Part shown: positions 17,109 through 25,098 of the stretch, in pieces
Layout of the letters: each line of letters begins with the position of its first letter
How positions within the stretch are numbered: position 1 is the first letter of the stretch
Assembly: GCA_029210815.1 (NCBI GenBank)
Contig: JARGGB010000012.1
Coordinates: forward strand, 1-51,839
Length of the DNA: 51,839 bases
Direction of reading: 5' to 3'
DNA from: Candidatus Brevefilum sp.
GTDB taxonomy: Bacteria > Chloroflexota > Anaerolineae > Anaerolineales > Anaerolineaceae
Translations under genes and position numbers: made by a program
The notes under the pieces: generated by a model
Told to the model about the DNA's origin: nothing
Seen by the model: only the letters and a program-made list of their open reading frames with translations
Databases searched by the model: none

Positions 17109-18505
17109 GGTCGATCCTGTTCCTTTGAAAAACGGAGCTGCAATTCCCTTAGAACATCCCTGCTAATCTTTGTGGCATCACCAGCTGAAAATACGATGAC
17201 CAGGTCATTGGGGTTTAATTCAGCGAGCAGAAAGTTTGTTGCATCTTCCATGTTTGGAATGTAATGAGCTTCGACGTCTGCGATCGATTGCGCAATTTTT
17301 TCTGCAGTGTAACCTTCGTTTTTTTCTCTTGAAGCGTATATTTTTAGGACGATGATTTTATCTGCCTGGCTTAGTGCTCGAATATATTCTTCTTCAAGCA
17401 ACTGCGTCCTTGAGAATGTATGTGGTTGCCAGACAGCCAGGATGCGATGATGTGGGTATCGTTCACGGGCTGCTTCAAGCGTTGCAGCAATCTGTGTCGG
17501 GTGGTGTCCATAGTCATCAATAATGACCCTGCCTTCGATGTTTCCAAGAATTTCAAATCGCCTTCCAGTTCCTTGAAAATTATTGAGCGCTAAAATTGCA
17601 TCATTGATGGGCATCCCTAACTGGTGGATAGCACTCAGTGCTGCGGTTGCGTTCAGGACGTTGTGTTGTCCCGGAACACTGAGTTTGATGGTGCCAAGGG
17701 TCTCCGTTAAGCCTCCATTCTTTTTAAACGAAAGTTTAAATTTCGTTATATCTTCTAAAACGCTAATGTCATGAGCATAATAATCAGCATTGGGAGATGT
17801 CCCATAGCTAATTAATTGGATTGGACTTTCTTGCATTTCCTCAAATAATGTGCGGGATTGGGGGTCATCCAGGCACAATACAGCGAAACCATCTGGTCGA
17901 ACGCGTCCCAGAAAGGCTCTAAAGGCATCCAGGTAATCACCTTCGGTTGGAAAACAATCAGGGTGATCATGTTCTATGTTGGTGATAATGGCAATCTTAG
18001 GCGAAAGCCCAAGGAACATATAGTCATATTCATCTGCTTCAATAGCGAAATAAGTGCCAGCACCTGCACGGGCGTTGCATCCGAGCTGGTTGATCATCCC
18101 GCCAGCAATGAAACTGGGATTGGTCCCTAAGGCTTCTAAAATCCAGATTACCATTGCTGTTGTTGTGGTTTTGCCATGGCTGCCTGCAACGGCGATGGTT
18201 TCTTTGTCGCCGGTAAGTTCTTCAAGGAAATCGGCGCGCTTGAGCACCTGGATCCCCTGTGCCCTGGCAGCGATGACTTCAGGATTGTCATCGGGAATGG
18301 CTGAAGAGCGGACTACAAGATCCGCGCCAGCGATTTGTTCGGGAGCATGACCTAAATATGTCCGGGCACCTGCAGCGGTGATTGCGTTGAAAAGGGGTGA
18401 CGCTTCACGGTCAGAACCGCTTACGGTGTATCCTTTTTCAAGCAGGACCCGAGCGATGGCAGAAAGGCCTGTGCCGCCAATCCCGATAAAGTGAACATGT
18501 TTCAT
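17105..18505 (-). CDS. murC: UDP-N-acetylmuramate--L-alanine ligase
   Basis: The 466-residue Mur ligase adds the first amino acid, L-Ala, to UDP-MurNAc. The N-terminal Rossmann motif is I-G-I-G-G-T-G-L-S-A, and the ATP loop is G-S-H-G-K-T-T-T-T. The central E-A-D-E-Y-D and N-I-E-H-D-H-P-D motifs are typical of MurC, as is the later D-D-Y-G-H-H-P-T-Q-I. The gene shares one base with the upstream CvpA-like gene and overlaps murB by 4 bp. Confidence 0.97.
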   Translation of the reverse strand: MKHVHFIGIGGTGLSAIARVLLEKGYTVSGSDREASPLFNAITAAGARTYLGHAPEQIAGADLVVRSSAIPDDNPEVIAARAQGIQVLKRADFLEELTGDKETIAVAGSHGKTTTTAMVIWILEALGTNPSFIAGGMINQLGCNARAGAGTYFAIEADEYDYMFLGLSPKIAIITNIEHDHPDCFPTEGDYLDAFRAFLGRVRPDGFAVLCLDDPQSRTLFEEMQESPIQLISYGTSPNADYYAHDISVLEDITKFKLSFKKNGGLTETLGTIKLSVPGQHNVLNATAALSAIHQLGMPINDAILALNNFQGTGRRFEILGNIEGRVIIDDYGHHPTQIAATLEAARERYPHHRILAVWQPHTFSRTQLLEEEYIRALSQADKIIVLKIYASREKNEGYTAEKIAQSIADVEAHYIPNMEDATNFLLAELNPNDLVIVFSAGDATKISRDVLRELQLRFSKEQDRP

Positions 18506-19035
18506 CAGATAAACACCACCAAAATAAAGACAAATGCAATTGCAACAGCGATGTAGATAATGGGTCCTTCAAGCCACTGCGGCGGAAGGAACTCGATAAT
18601 TTGCATGGCTTTTTGGCCAGCCTCGGTAATCGGGTCTGGCGCAGAAATCCAATCGAAGGGATATCCAGCTTGATGTAAGAAGAACCATGCTGATCCAAAG
18701 ATCAGGTAGCCATTGACAGCACCCAGGAAACCGCCCAGGAGGACGTCCTCAAATCGGTCCCGCACAAACCTGCCGCTTTCAATAAACCGGCGTAGATTGG
18801 GTCCCTGGTAGCCAAAAAAGGTTAATATTCCCAGGACGCCAATTCGAACCCAAAAAGTGGATTCCGGGGTGAGAGATTCGCTAATGATTGGGACATAATT
18901 CTCAATAACCGTCACGACAAAGAGCGCAACGACAACACCTGCAGAAACGAGGATCTCTTTTGCCCAACCACGCATTGCACCAATCAAGGCAAAAAGCACA
19001 ACATACATCCAAAAAAGAACTTGTAGGCTTATCAC
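18505..19035 (-). CDS. CvpA-like membrane protein inside the cell wall cluster
   Basis: This 176-residue hydrophobic protein has four or five predicted membrane segments and the early G-A-M-R-G-W-A-K-E-I motif that resembles the start of CvpA/colicin V production family proteins. A charged loop R-R-F-I-E-S-G-R-F-V-R-D follows the second or third helix. It starts with GTG, preceded by GGAGGT. It overlaps murG by 4 bp and murC by 1 bp, so it should be made together with them. In most dcw clusters murG and murC are not separated by such a gene. A role in envelope assembly is suggested by position only; the family assignment is moderate. Confidence 0.65.
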   Translation of the reverse strand: MISLQVLFWMYVVLFALIGAMRGWAKEILVSAGVVVALFVVTVIENYVPIISESLTPESTFWVRIGVLGILTFFGYQGPNLRRFIESGRFVRDRFEDVLLGGFLGAVNGYLIFGSAWFFLHQAGYPFDWISAPDPITEAGQKAMQIIEFLPPQWLEGPIIYIAVAIAFVFILVVFI

Positions 19036-20135
19036 GGCCTCATACCTCCGTTTTCTGTTTCAGCCAGGTCGTTGATCATCTGCGCAATTTTTTCGGCAGC
19101 GTCGGGTTCTGCTAAAGACTTCATTGCTTTTCTCATATTCGAAAGTGCTACTTGGTCAAACATTAAGTCAACGATACGATCGTATAATTTCTCCTGGAGT
19201 TTTTCGTCCTCAAGAATCTCTGCTGCACCACGGTCCGAAAGATAGCCGGCATTTACTTTCTGATAGCGCCAGGCATAAGGGTAGGGGACCAATATGGCAG
19301 GCAATCCAAATAATGGATACTCTCCTAAAATTGATGCGCCTGCCCTGGAAAGGATCAAATCTGCTGCACCTAACGCAGCGCCCATTTCGTGCAGGTATGG
19401 GAAGGGTTGATATCGTTTTGTGAGGTCTTCAGGTAATTGTTTCGCAGCCTGATCCACCACCTCCCAATCCAGGTGCCCTGTAAGGTGAACGATTTGCATT
19501 TTTTTCAATAACTGCGGAAGAATTTTGAGCACAGCCATATTGATCGATCGCGCGCCTTTGCTTCCACCTGCGATCGCCAGTGTCGGAATTGTTGGACTGA
19601 AATCGAAATAGGCTAATGCGTCCTCACGTGACCACTTTTCCAAACCCGGTCGCACCGGATAGCCTGTGACAGCTACTTTAGAATTATTAGGAAAAAAGGC
19701 TTTCGAGGTCTCTGTGGTTAAGGCGATTTTGCTTGCAAAACGTGATAATGCTTTCAAGGCTAAACCCGGTTCAATATCCGGGACGTAGAGCAAAGAAGGG
19801 GTGCCAGCCGCAGCAACAGCCATTGGAAACGCAACAAATCCACCGGTGAAAAAGAGGGCATCGGGTTTGAAACTTCTCAATATTCTCCGGGACACAAAAA
19901 TACCCTTGAGAAGCTGCCAGATATTACCCGGCAGTTTCCACAAGCCAACACCATGAACCCCTGCTGCTGGTATTGATTTAAAAGGGATTTCTCGTCGTGT
20001 TACCAATTCTTCCTCCATACCACCACGGCCGCCGACCCATAAAATCGAATCTTTTTCAAGATTAAGCGTTTCAAGAACGGTTACGGCGGGATACACGCCC
20101 CCGCCCGTCCCGCCTGCGCAGATCAACAACCGCAC
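19032..20135 (-). CDS. murG: Undecaprenyl-PP-MurNAc-pentapeptide GlcNAc transferase (MurG)
   Basis: The 367-residue GT-B glycosyltransferase makes lipid II from lipid I at the inner face of the membrane. The first glycine loop reads A-G-G-T-G-G-G-V-Y-P-A: the usual GGTGGH His is replaced by Gly (codon GGC). The second domain has G-G-S-K-G-A-R-S-I-N, then L-S-R-A-G-A-S-I-L-G-E and P-A-I-L-V-P-Y-P-Y for UDP-GlcNAc binding. The start is a GTG with AAAGGAG nine bases upstream, so the gene overlaps the end of ftsW by 65 bp. Position and all other motifs fit MurG. The lost His is discussed as a finding. Confidence 0.93.
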   Translation of the reverse strand: MRLLICAGGTGGGVYPAVTVLETLNLEKDSILWVGGRGGMEEELVTRREIPFKSIPAAGVHGVGLWKLPGNIWQLLKGIFVSRRILRSFKPDALFFTGGFVAFPMAVAAAGTPSLLYVPDIEPGLALKALSRFASKIALTTETSKAFFPNNSKVAVTGYPVRPGLEKWSREDALAYFDFSPTIPTLAIAGGSKGARSINMAVLKILPQLLKKMQIVHLTGHLDWEVVDQAAKQLPEDLTKRYQPFPYLHEMGAALGAADLILSRAGASILGEYPLFGLPAILVPYPYAWRYQKVNAGYLSDRGAAEILEDEKLQEKLYDRIVDLMFDQVALSNMRKAMKSLAEPDAAEKIAQMINDLAETENGGMRP

Positions 20136-21297
20136 TATGTGGACTCCTTTCCGATGCTTTATGCATCATGGATGTTCTTGAAATATTCATAATGATGCCG
20201 ATAGACGTTAAAGTAACCACCATGTTGGAGCCGCCGGCACTGATCAGGGGCAAAGCATTCCCTGTGAAGGGAATCAGTCCCACAATCACAGCCATGTTCA
20301 TCAATGCTTCAATGCCGATCCAAGTTGTCAGGCCAAAAGCCATCAAAGCGCCAAGCTGATCCGGGGCATTCTTTGCAATTTTGAAACCCCGCCAAATTAG
20401 AATTGTGTATAACACAACCATGATGAAGCCGCCCATGATGCCGGTTTCCTCAGCAATCACAGCAAAGATGCTGTCTGTGGGCGCAAGCGGCAAGCCTGTG
20501 AATTTTGTGTCTGCCTGCCCAATTCCCACACCAAACCAACCGCCTTTGACCACAGCCTCTAACGTGCGTTGAATATGGTAACTGCTTTCAAGGGGATTAT
20601 TCAAGCTGGTCAAATAAGATGTGATTCTTTCCCGCCCGGTTGGGTAGACGTACATCAAAGGAATACCGACCAGAAGGACAAGGATCACGACCAGTAAGAT
20701 CACCTTCCAATCCCCGCCTGCAAGAAAGAACAACAAGACGCCCATCATCAGAACTGTGATCGCTGCACTCAGGTCTGGCTGCAGCATGATCAGGCTGAAT
20801 GTCACGCCAAGAATAAGAATGAGGGGGAAATAAGCGATTTGAACGTCATTGAGAGAGTCTTTGCGATTGTAAAGCCAAAAGGATAAATAAATGATGATGA
20901 CAGCTTTTGCCATTTCCGAAGGCTGGATTGAACCGCCCAGAAGCATACGAGTACCTTTGCCACCGCCGGGGTCGTTTACGATCAAAACGGCAAACAATGA
21001 AAGAAGGGTTCCTAACCCTACAAAGGGGAGAATTCGTTCATAGAAGTGATAATTGATAAAACTAGCAATTACAGCAGTTCCGATGCCGAGTAAAACCCAC
21101 AAAATCTGCCTTCCAAACAGATAGGTTGCTTCTCTACCCATTAGTAAAGAAAAGTCCCAGCTGGCTGAATAAACCATCAGCAAGCCAAACACCAATAAGA
21201 CCACCACAACCAGCAGCATCGGCACGTCGAATGGCAGCCGAAGGGTTTGGTTTTTATTCGTCCTGGTTTTGTTCCTTACGTAAGTTCCTTCACCCAT
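20071..21297 (-). CDS. ftsW: Peptidoglycan polymerase FtsW (SEDS family)
   Basis: The 408-residue membrane protein has about ten hydrophobic helices and belongs to the SEDS glycosyltransferases, which polymerise lipid II at the septum with the class B PBP of the same cluster. Recognisable parts are L-L-G-I-G-T-A-V-I, the central Q-P-D-L-S-A-A-I-T-V-L segment with the catalytic Asp, and the late G-L-I-P-F-T-G-N-A-L-P-L-I-S-A-G-G-S motif. A short basic tail follows the last helix. It overlaps murD by 22 bp and murG by 65 bp. Confidence 0.95.
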   Translation of the reverse strand: MGEGTYVRNKTRTNKNQTLRLPFDVPMLLVVVVLLVFGLLMVYSASWDFSLLMGREATYLFGRQILWVLLGIGTAVIASFINYHFYERILPFVGLGTLLSLFAVLIVNDPGGGKGTRMLLGGSIQPSEMAKAVIIIYLSFWLYNRKDSLNDVQIAYFPLILILGVTFSLIMLQPDLSAAITVLMMGVLLFFLAGGDWKVILLVVILVLLVGIPLMYVYPTGRERITSYLTSLNNPLESSYHIQRTLEAVVKGGWFGVGIGQADTKFTGLPLAPTDSIFAVIAEETGIMGGFIMVVLYTILIWRGFKIAKNAPDQLGALMAFGLTTWIGIEALMNMAVIVGLIPFTGNALPLISAGGSNMVVTLTSIGIIMNISRTSMMHKASERSPHSAVVDLRRRDGRGRVSRRNRS

Positions 21298-22667
21298 TGT
21301 CTAAATCGCTTTCCACGTTCTTCAAAATCACTGAATTCATCAAAACTTGTCCCACCCGGAGACAAAAGCACAACATCGCCGGGTTCAACCAGTTTAGCAG
21401 CCTTCTTTACTGCTTGTTCAAGTCCTTCACAACGATCCTTTGTGAAAGGTCTTTCGCCAGGTTGGATATCACCAACAGCTTTTGCAACCAGGTCAGCCGC
21501 TTCACCGAACAGCACGAGATGATCCACCTTCTGGTGTATCCGTTCTCCAAATGCTTCCCAGGGCAGGTCTTTGTCACGACCGCCTGCCAGTAAAACGATC
21601 GGCTCATCAAAGGAATCTAAGGCTGCAATGGCACGTTCCGGTGATGTCGCGATGGAGTCGTTATACCAGGCGGCACCGCCCCAATCCCGCACAAATTCGA
21701 GGCGATGCGGCACGCCCTGGAAAGAAACGATCCCGTCGTAAATTGCCGCAATTGAAAACCTGGCAGCAGCAGAAATTGCAACGGCTGCCAGTGTGTTATA
21801 CAGATTATGCGTGCCGCGCAGATTGATCAACTCTGCTTTTATGACCTTGGCAACCTGTCCTGATGCTTGAAGGTAAAGTTTTTCCCGTTTGTAATAGGTT
21901 GAATCCTGTTTATTGTAGGGTGGATTCAACCCAAAGGTGATTTGTCTGCCTTTCACTTCGGGGAACAATTCCCTGACGCGCGGGTCATCTCGATTCAAAA
22001 CAGCGACATCTTCAGAGCGCTGATTGGTCAGGATATTTGATTTTGCCGAGATGTATTTGGACATTGACCCATGTCGATCGAGATGGTTGGGCGTCAGGTT
22101 CAGCACCGCAGCAATATTTGGCGAAACCGTCATAATTTCCAGTTGGAAGCTGGACAATTCCATAACGGCGATATCATCTTCCTTCATACGGTCGATATCT
22201 TGAATCAAGGGATTCCCGATATTCCCGCCAACCCACACCTGGTTGTCAGTTTGCTTGAATGCGAAGTGTTGTTTGGCAATTTCACCGACAAGAGCCGTTG
22301 TGGTAGTTTTTCCTGAAGAGCCGGTAATACCAATCACAGGGCAGGGTGCAGCTTCTAAGAAAATCTGCGAGTCGTTTGAAAGCGGAATATTTCGCTGGAC
22401 AGCCGCCTGTACAAGGGGGAGATCAAGCGGGATACCGCCTGAAAGGCACACCATGTCCACACCGTCGAGAATATCAATGGGGTGGTCGCCGGTCTCCCAG
22501 GTGATCGCCAGCCCCTCAAGTTCCTCTCGAGCTGCGGTTAATTCCTCGTCAGATCGTCGGTCATTGAGAATGACCTTTGCGCCCTTGTTTGCCAGGTATC
22601 GCGAGAGTGCAATACCCTGACGGGCTGCGCCGATCATGAGAATTTTTTTGCCTGCCCAATCTGTCAT
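21276..22667 (-). CDS. murD: UDP-N-acetylmuramoyl-L-alanine--D-glutamate ligase
   Basis: The 463-residue Mur ligase adds D-Glu to UDP-MurNAc-L-Ala. It has the N-terminal Rossmann fold (M-I-G-A-A-R-Q-G-I-A), the ATP loop I-T-G-S-S-G-K-T-T-T-T, and the central M-E-L-S-S-F-Q-L and N-L-T-P-N-H-L-D-R-H motifs that separate MurD from the other ligases. The C-terminal domain has L-L-A-G-G-R-D-K-D and L-L-S-P-G-G-T-S-F-D-E-F. It follows mraY by 3 bp and overlaps ftsW by 22 bp. Confidence 0.97.
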   Translation of the reverse strand: MTDWAGKKILMIGAARQGIALSRYLANKGAKVILNDRRSDEELTAAREELEGLAITWETGDHPIDILDGVDMVCLSGGIPLDLPLVQAAVQRNIPLSNDSQIFLEAAPCPVIGITGSSGKTTTTALVGEIAKQHFAFKQTDNQVWVGGNIGNPLIQDIDRMKEDDIAVMELSSFQLEIMTVSPNIAAVLNLTPNHLDRHGSMSKYISAKSNILTNQRSEDVAVLNRDDPRVRELFPEVKGRQITFGLNPPYNKQDSTYYKREKLYLQASGQVAKVIKAELINLRGTHNLYNTLAAVAISAAARFSIAAIYDGIVSFQGVPHRLEFVRDWGGAAWYNDSIATSPERAIAALDSFDEPIVLLAGGRDKDLPWEAFGERIHQKVDHLVLFGEAADLVAKAVGDIQPGERPFTKDRCEGLEQAVKKAAKLVEPGDVVLLSPGGTSFDEFSDFEERGKRFRQWVKELT

Positions 22668-22670
22668 TAC

Positions 22671-23666
22671 TTACTCCACTAAGACCAATGCCATGCCAAG
22701 CATGGTAAATACCAAACTTACCAACCAGAACCGCTGGACAACCTGCGTCTCACTCCAGCCAATCAGCTCGAAGTGATGGTGCAGCGGTGCCATTCTAAAA
22801 AATCGTTTGCCGCCCGTTGCTTTGAAATACAGCACCTGGACGACAACGCTTAATGCTTCACTGACCGGGATCACAGCAAGCAAAGGGATGATCAGCCATT
22901 GACCGGTCATTAAAGCGACGACACCCAGTGTAGCGCCAAGCGCCAGGGAGCCTGTATCACCCATGAACAGCCTTGCCGGGTGAACATTGAACCACAAGAA
23001 GCCAAACAGGGCACCAACCAATGAAAAACAAAACCGTGCCAGGTAGACCTGTCCTTGCATAACTGCAACAAATCCATACGCTGCAAAGGCTGTCGCTGCA
23101 ATCAAACCAGCCAACCCATCCAAACCATCCGTAAAGTTGACGGCGTTTGACATACCGACGATGATGAAAACAGCAATCGGGATGTAAAATGCACCGAGAC
23201 TGATGACCTCATTCGAAGTGAACCAGATCAATTGTGGCACATCCAGGATATCGCGCAGGGCGATAGCGATGCCAACTGCAAAGACGATCTGGATCGCAAA
23301 CTTCGTGATAGCCCGCATCCCCAGGCCGCGGCGTGGTCCCCGGATGCCTTCCCAGTCATCAATCATACCGATAACTGCGTAAGCCCACATCGTCAACAAT
23401 GGCAGCAGGACGGAGCGTCCTAATAGATTGAAGCCGAAGATCGAAACAGCATTAAAAAGCACCGTAATAAGCGTGACCGGTATCAGGATCATGAAACCGC
23501 CCATCGTGGGGGTTCCCATTTTTGCAGAATGCTCATCCGGTCCGTCCTGGCGGATGATTTTCCCAATTCGCCATGCGTTCAAGATGCGAATTAAGGGCTC
23601 ACCCCAAATGACGGTCATGATAAAGCTCAAACCGCTGAGGGCAATGGCTACAGAGGTGTTTTCCAT
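22671..23666 (-). CDS. mraY: Phospho-MurNAc-pentapeptide transferase MraY
   Basis: The 331-residue polytopic membrane enzyme transfers phospho-MurNAc-pentapeptide to undecaprenyl phosphate, making lipid I. Visible motifs are K-M-G-T-P-T-M-G-G near residue 50, the Asp-rich I-G-M-I-D-D-W motif, N-F-T-D-G-L-D-G-L-A, F-M-G-D-T-G-S-L-A-L-G, and the late P-L-H-H-H-F-E-L metal and ligand motif. The start shares one base with the murF stop (TGATG). Confidence 0.97.
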   Translation of the reverse strand: MENTSVAIALSGLSFIMTVIWGEPLIRILNAWRIGKIIRQDGPDEHSAKMGTPTMGGFMILIPVTLITVLFNAVSIFGFNLLGRSVLLPLLTMWAYAVIGMIDDWEGIRGPRRGLGMRAITKFAIQIVFAVGIAIALRDILDVPQLIWFTSNEVISLGAFYIPIAVFIIVGMSNAVNFTDGLDGLAGLIAATAFAAYGFVAVMQGQVYLARFCFSLVGALFGFLWFNVHPARLFMGDTGSLALGATLGVVALMTGQWLIIPLLAVIPVSEALSVVVQVLYFKATGGKRFFRMAPLHHHFELIGWSETQVVQRFWLVSLVFTMLGMALVLVE

Positions 23667-25087
23667 CAGCTTTTTCCCTCCAATGCTGCTGTGATCTGAT
23701 CCATTCGCATGCTGTTTGAGCCTTTAACCAGCACCACATCGCCGCTTTTGACGACTTTCAAAGCGGTTTCTCTTGCGTCCATGGCATTTGGATGCCAGTG
23801 GATATGTTCTTCTGAAAATCCACCTTCAATTGCTGCTTCTGCGATGGTCTTTGATCGCTCACCGACCAGTATCAATACATCAGCAATTTTTGCGGCGAAT
23901 TTTCCGACCTCATAATGCCCCGAACGCTCGTATTGACCCAGTTCAAGCATATCTCCCAGGATGGCAATCTTTCGCCCTTCAAGATCTCCCAGTAACTTCA
24001 GGGCAGCAGTGGTTGAGGCGGGGGAGGCGTTGTAAGTGTCATCCAGGATGACTGCCCCAACTGGGGATGAAAACTGCCGCATTCTTAAGTCGACCTGGCT
24101 GGCTGCAATCCCTGCTTCAATTGTTTCCCAATCAAGACCTTCCTTCAGGGCAACGGCAGCAGCACGTAAAATGGTGTAAGCAGAAAACGCCCCCAGCAAA
24201 GGGGAATGAACCCGATGGGTTTGTCCCTGGAAAGTCAGGTTACAAGAAATCCCGTTCAGACCGTGAACTTCAATTTCAGCAGCCATAAGATCTGCTTTTT
24301 GCTCAATACCGTAAGTAAACACATCTGCACGAGTATCGGCTGCCATAGCTCTGACGTAGGCATCGTCCATATTGAGGATGGCAACACCTTCAGGTCCTGG
24401 CGGCAGCATTTCGACCAGTTCAGCTTTTCCTTTGGCGATGATCTCCTTTGAGCCGGCACGTTCGGCGTGGACTGTCCCGATATTGGTCAGGACGCCAATC
24501 TGCGGTTTAGCAATTTCGCAGAGGGTGCGAATTTCACCCGGGACGTAAAAACCCATTTCGAGGACAGCAACTTCATGGCAATCCTCGAGCTCCAGCAAGG
24601 TTAATGGCAAACCAATTTCATTATTTCGATTTCCAGGGTTTTTTAAAACATTAAACTTTTGCGAAAGCAGTGATGCCGTCAATTCCTTGGTGGTTGTTTT
24701 ACCAACGCTGCCTGTTATCCCTATTGTGCGAACAGGGTGCTCCGCTCGCCAATAAGCTGCAAAATTTTGAAGAGCTTGGAGCGAATCTTCGACCAACAAG
24801 CAAAGAGGTAAGTCAGTGTTGATACCCTCATAGGTGATATCCGATTGACGGAGATCAAGCGTCTGGTGTTTATCAGATACCTGTTTGTGAACAAGCGCTA
24901 AAACCGCACCATTGTCAAAGGCGTTCTGAATATATCTATGTCCGTCAGTTTGTTCTCCTCGTAAGGCGATGAAAAGGCTGCCCGATGATGCCTGGCGTGA
25001 ATCAATCACAACACTGCTGATTGGTAAATCCAGCAGCGGCGATTGCTTTTGAGTCAGAGCCTGGACGATGTCCTTCAGGTTAAACAA
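23666..25087 (-). CDS. murF: UDP-MurNAc-tripeptide--D-Ala-D-Ala ligase MurF
   Basis: The 473-residue Mur ligase adds D-Ala-D-Ala. The early D-S-R-Q-A-x-x-G-S-L-F-I-A-L-R-G motif is shared with MurE, but the ATP loop G-S-V-G-K-T-T-T-K, the D-D-T-Y-N-A-S-P motif, G-D-M-L-E-L-G and the ending V-K-G-S-N-S-M-R-M identify MurF. The MurE diaminopimelate motif (D-N-P-R) is absent, so this gene does not stand in for murE. It starts 11 bp after the PBP gene and shares one base with mraY. Confidence 0.96.
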   Translation of the reverse strand: MFNLKDIVQALTQKQSPLLDLPISSVVIDSRQASSGSLFIALRGEQTDGHRYIQNAFDNGAVLALVHKQVSDKHQTLDLRQSDITYEGINTDLPLCLLVEDSLQALQNFAAYWRAEHPVRTIGITGSVGKTTTKELTASLLSQKFNVLKNPGNRNNEIGLPLTLLELEDCHEVAVLEMGFYVPGEIRTLCEIAKPQIGVLTNIGTVHAERAGSKEIIAKGKAELVEMLPPGPEGVAILNMDDAYVRAMAADTRADVFTYGIEQKADLMAAEIEVHGLNGISCNLTFQGQTHRVHSPLLGAFSAYTILRAAAVALKEGLDWETIEAGIAASQVDLRMRQFSSPVGAVILDDTYNASPASTTAALKLLGDLEGRKIAILGDMLELGQYERSGHYEVGKFAAKIADVLILVGERSKTIAEAAIEGGFSEEHIHWHPNAMDARETALKVVKSGDVVLVKGSNSMRMDQITAALEGKS

Positions 25088-25098
25088 AGGCGTTCCTT

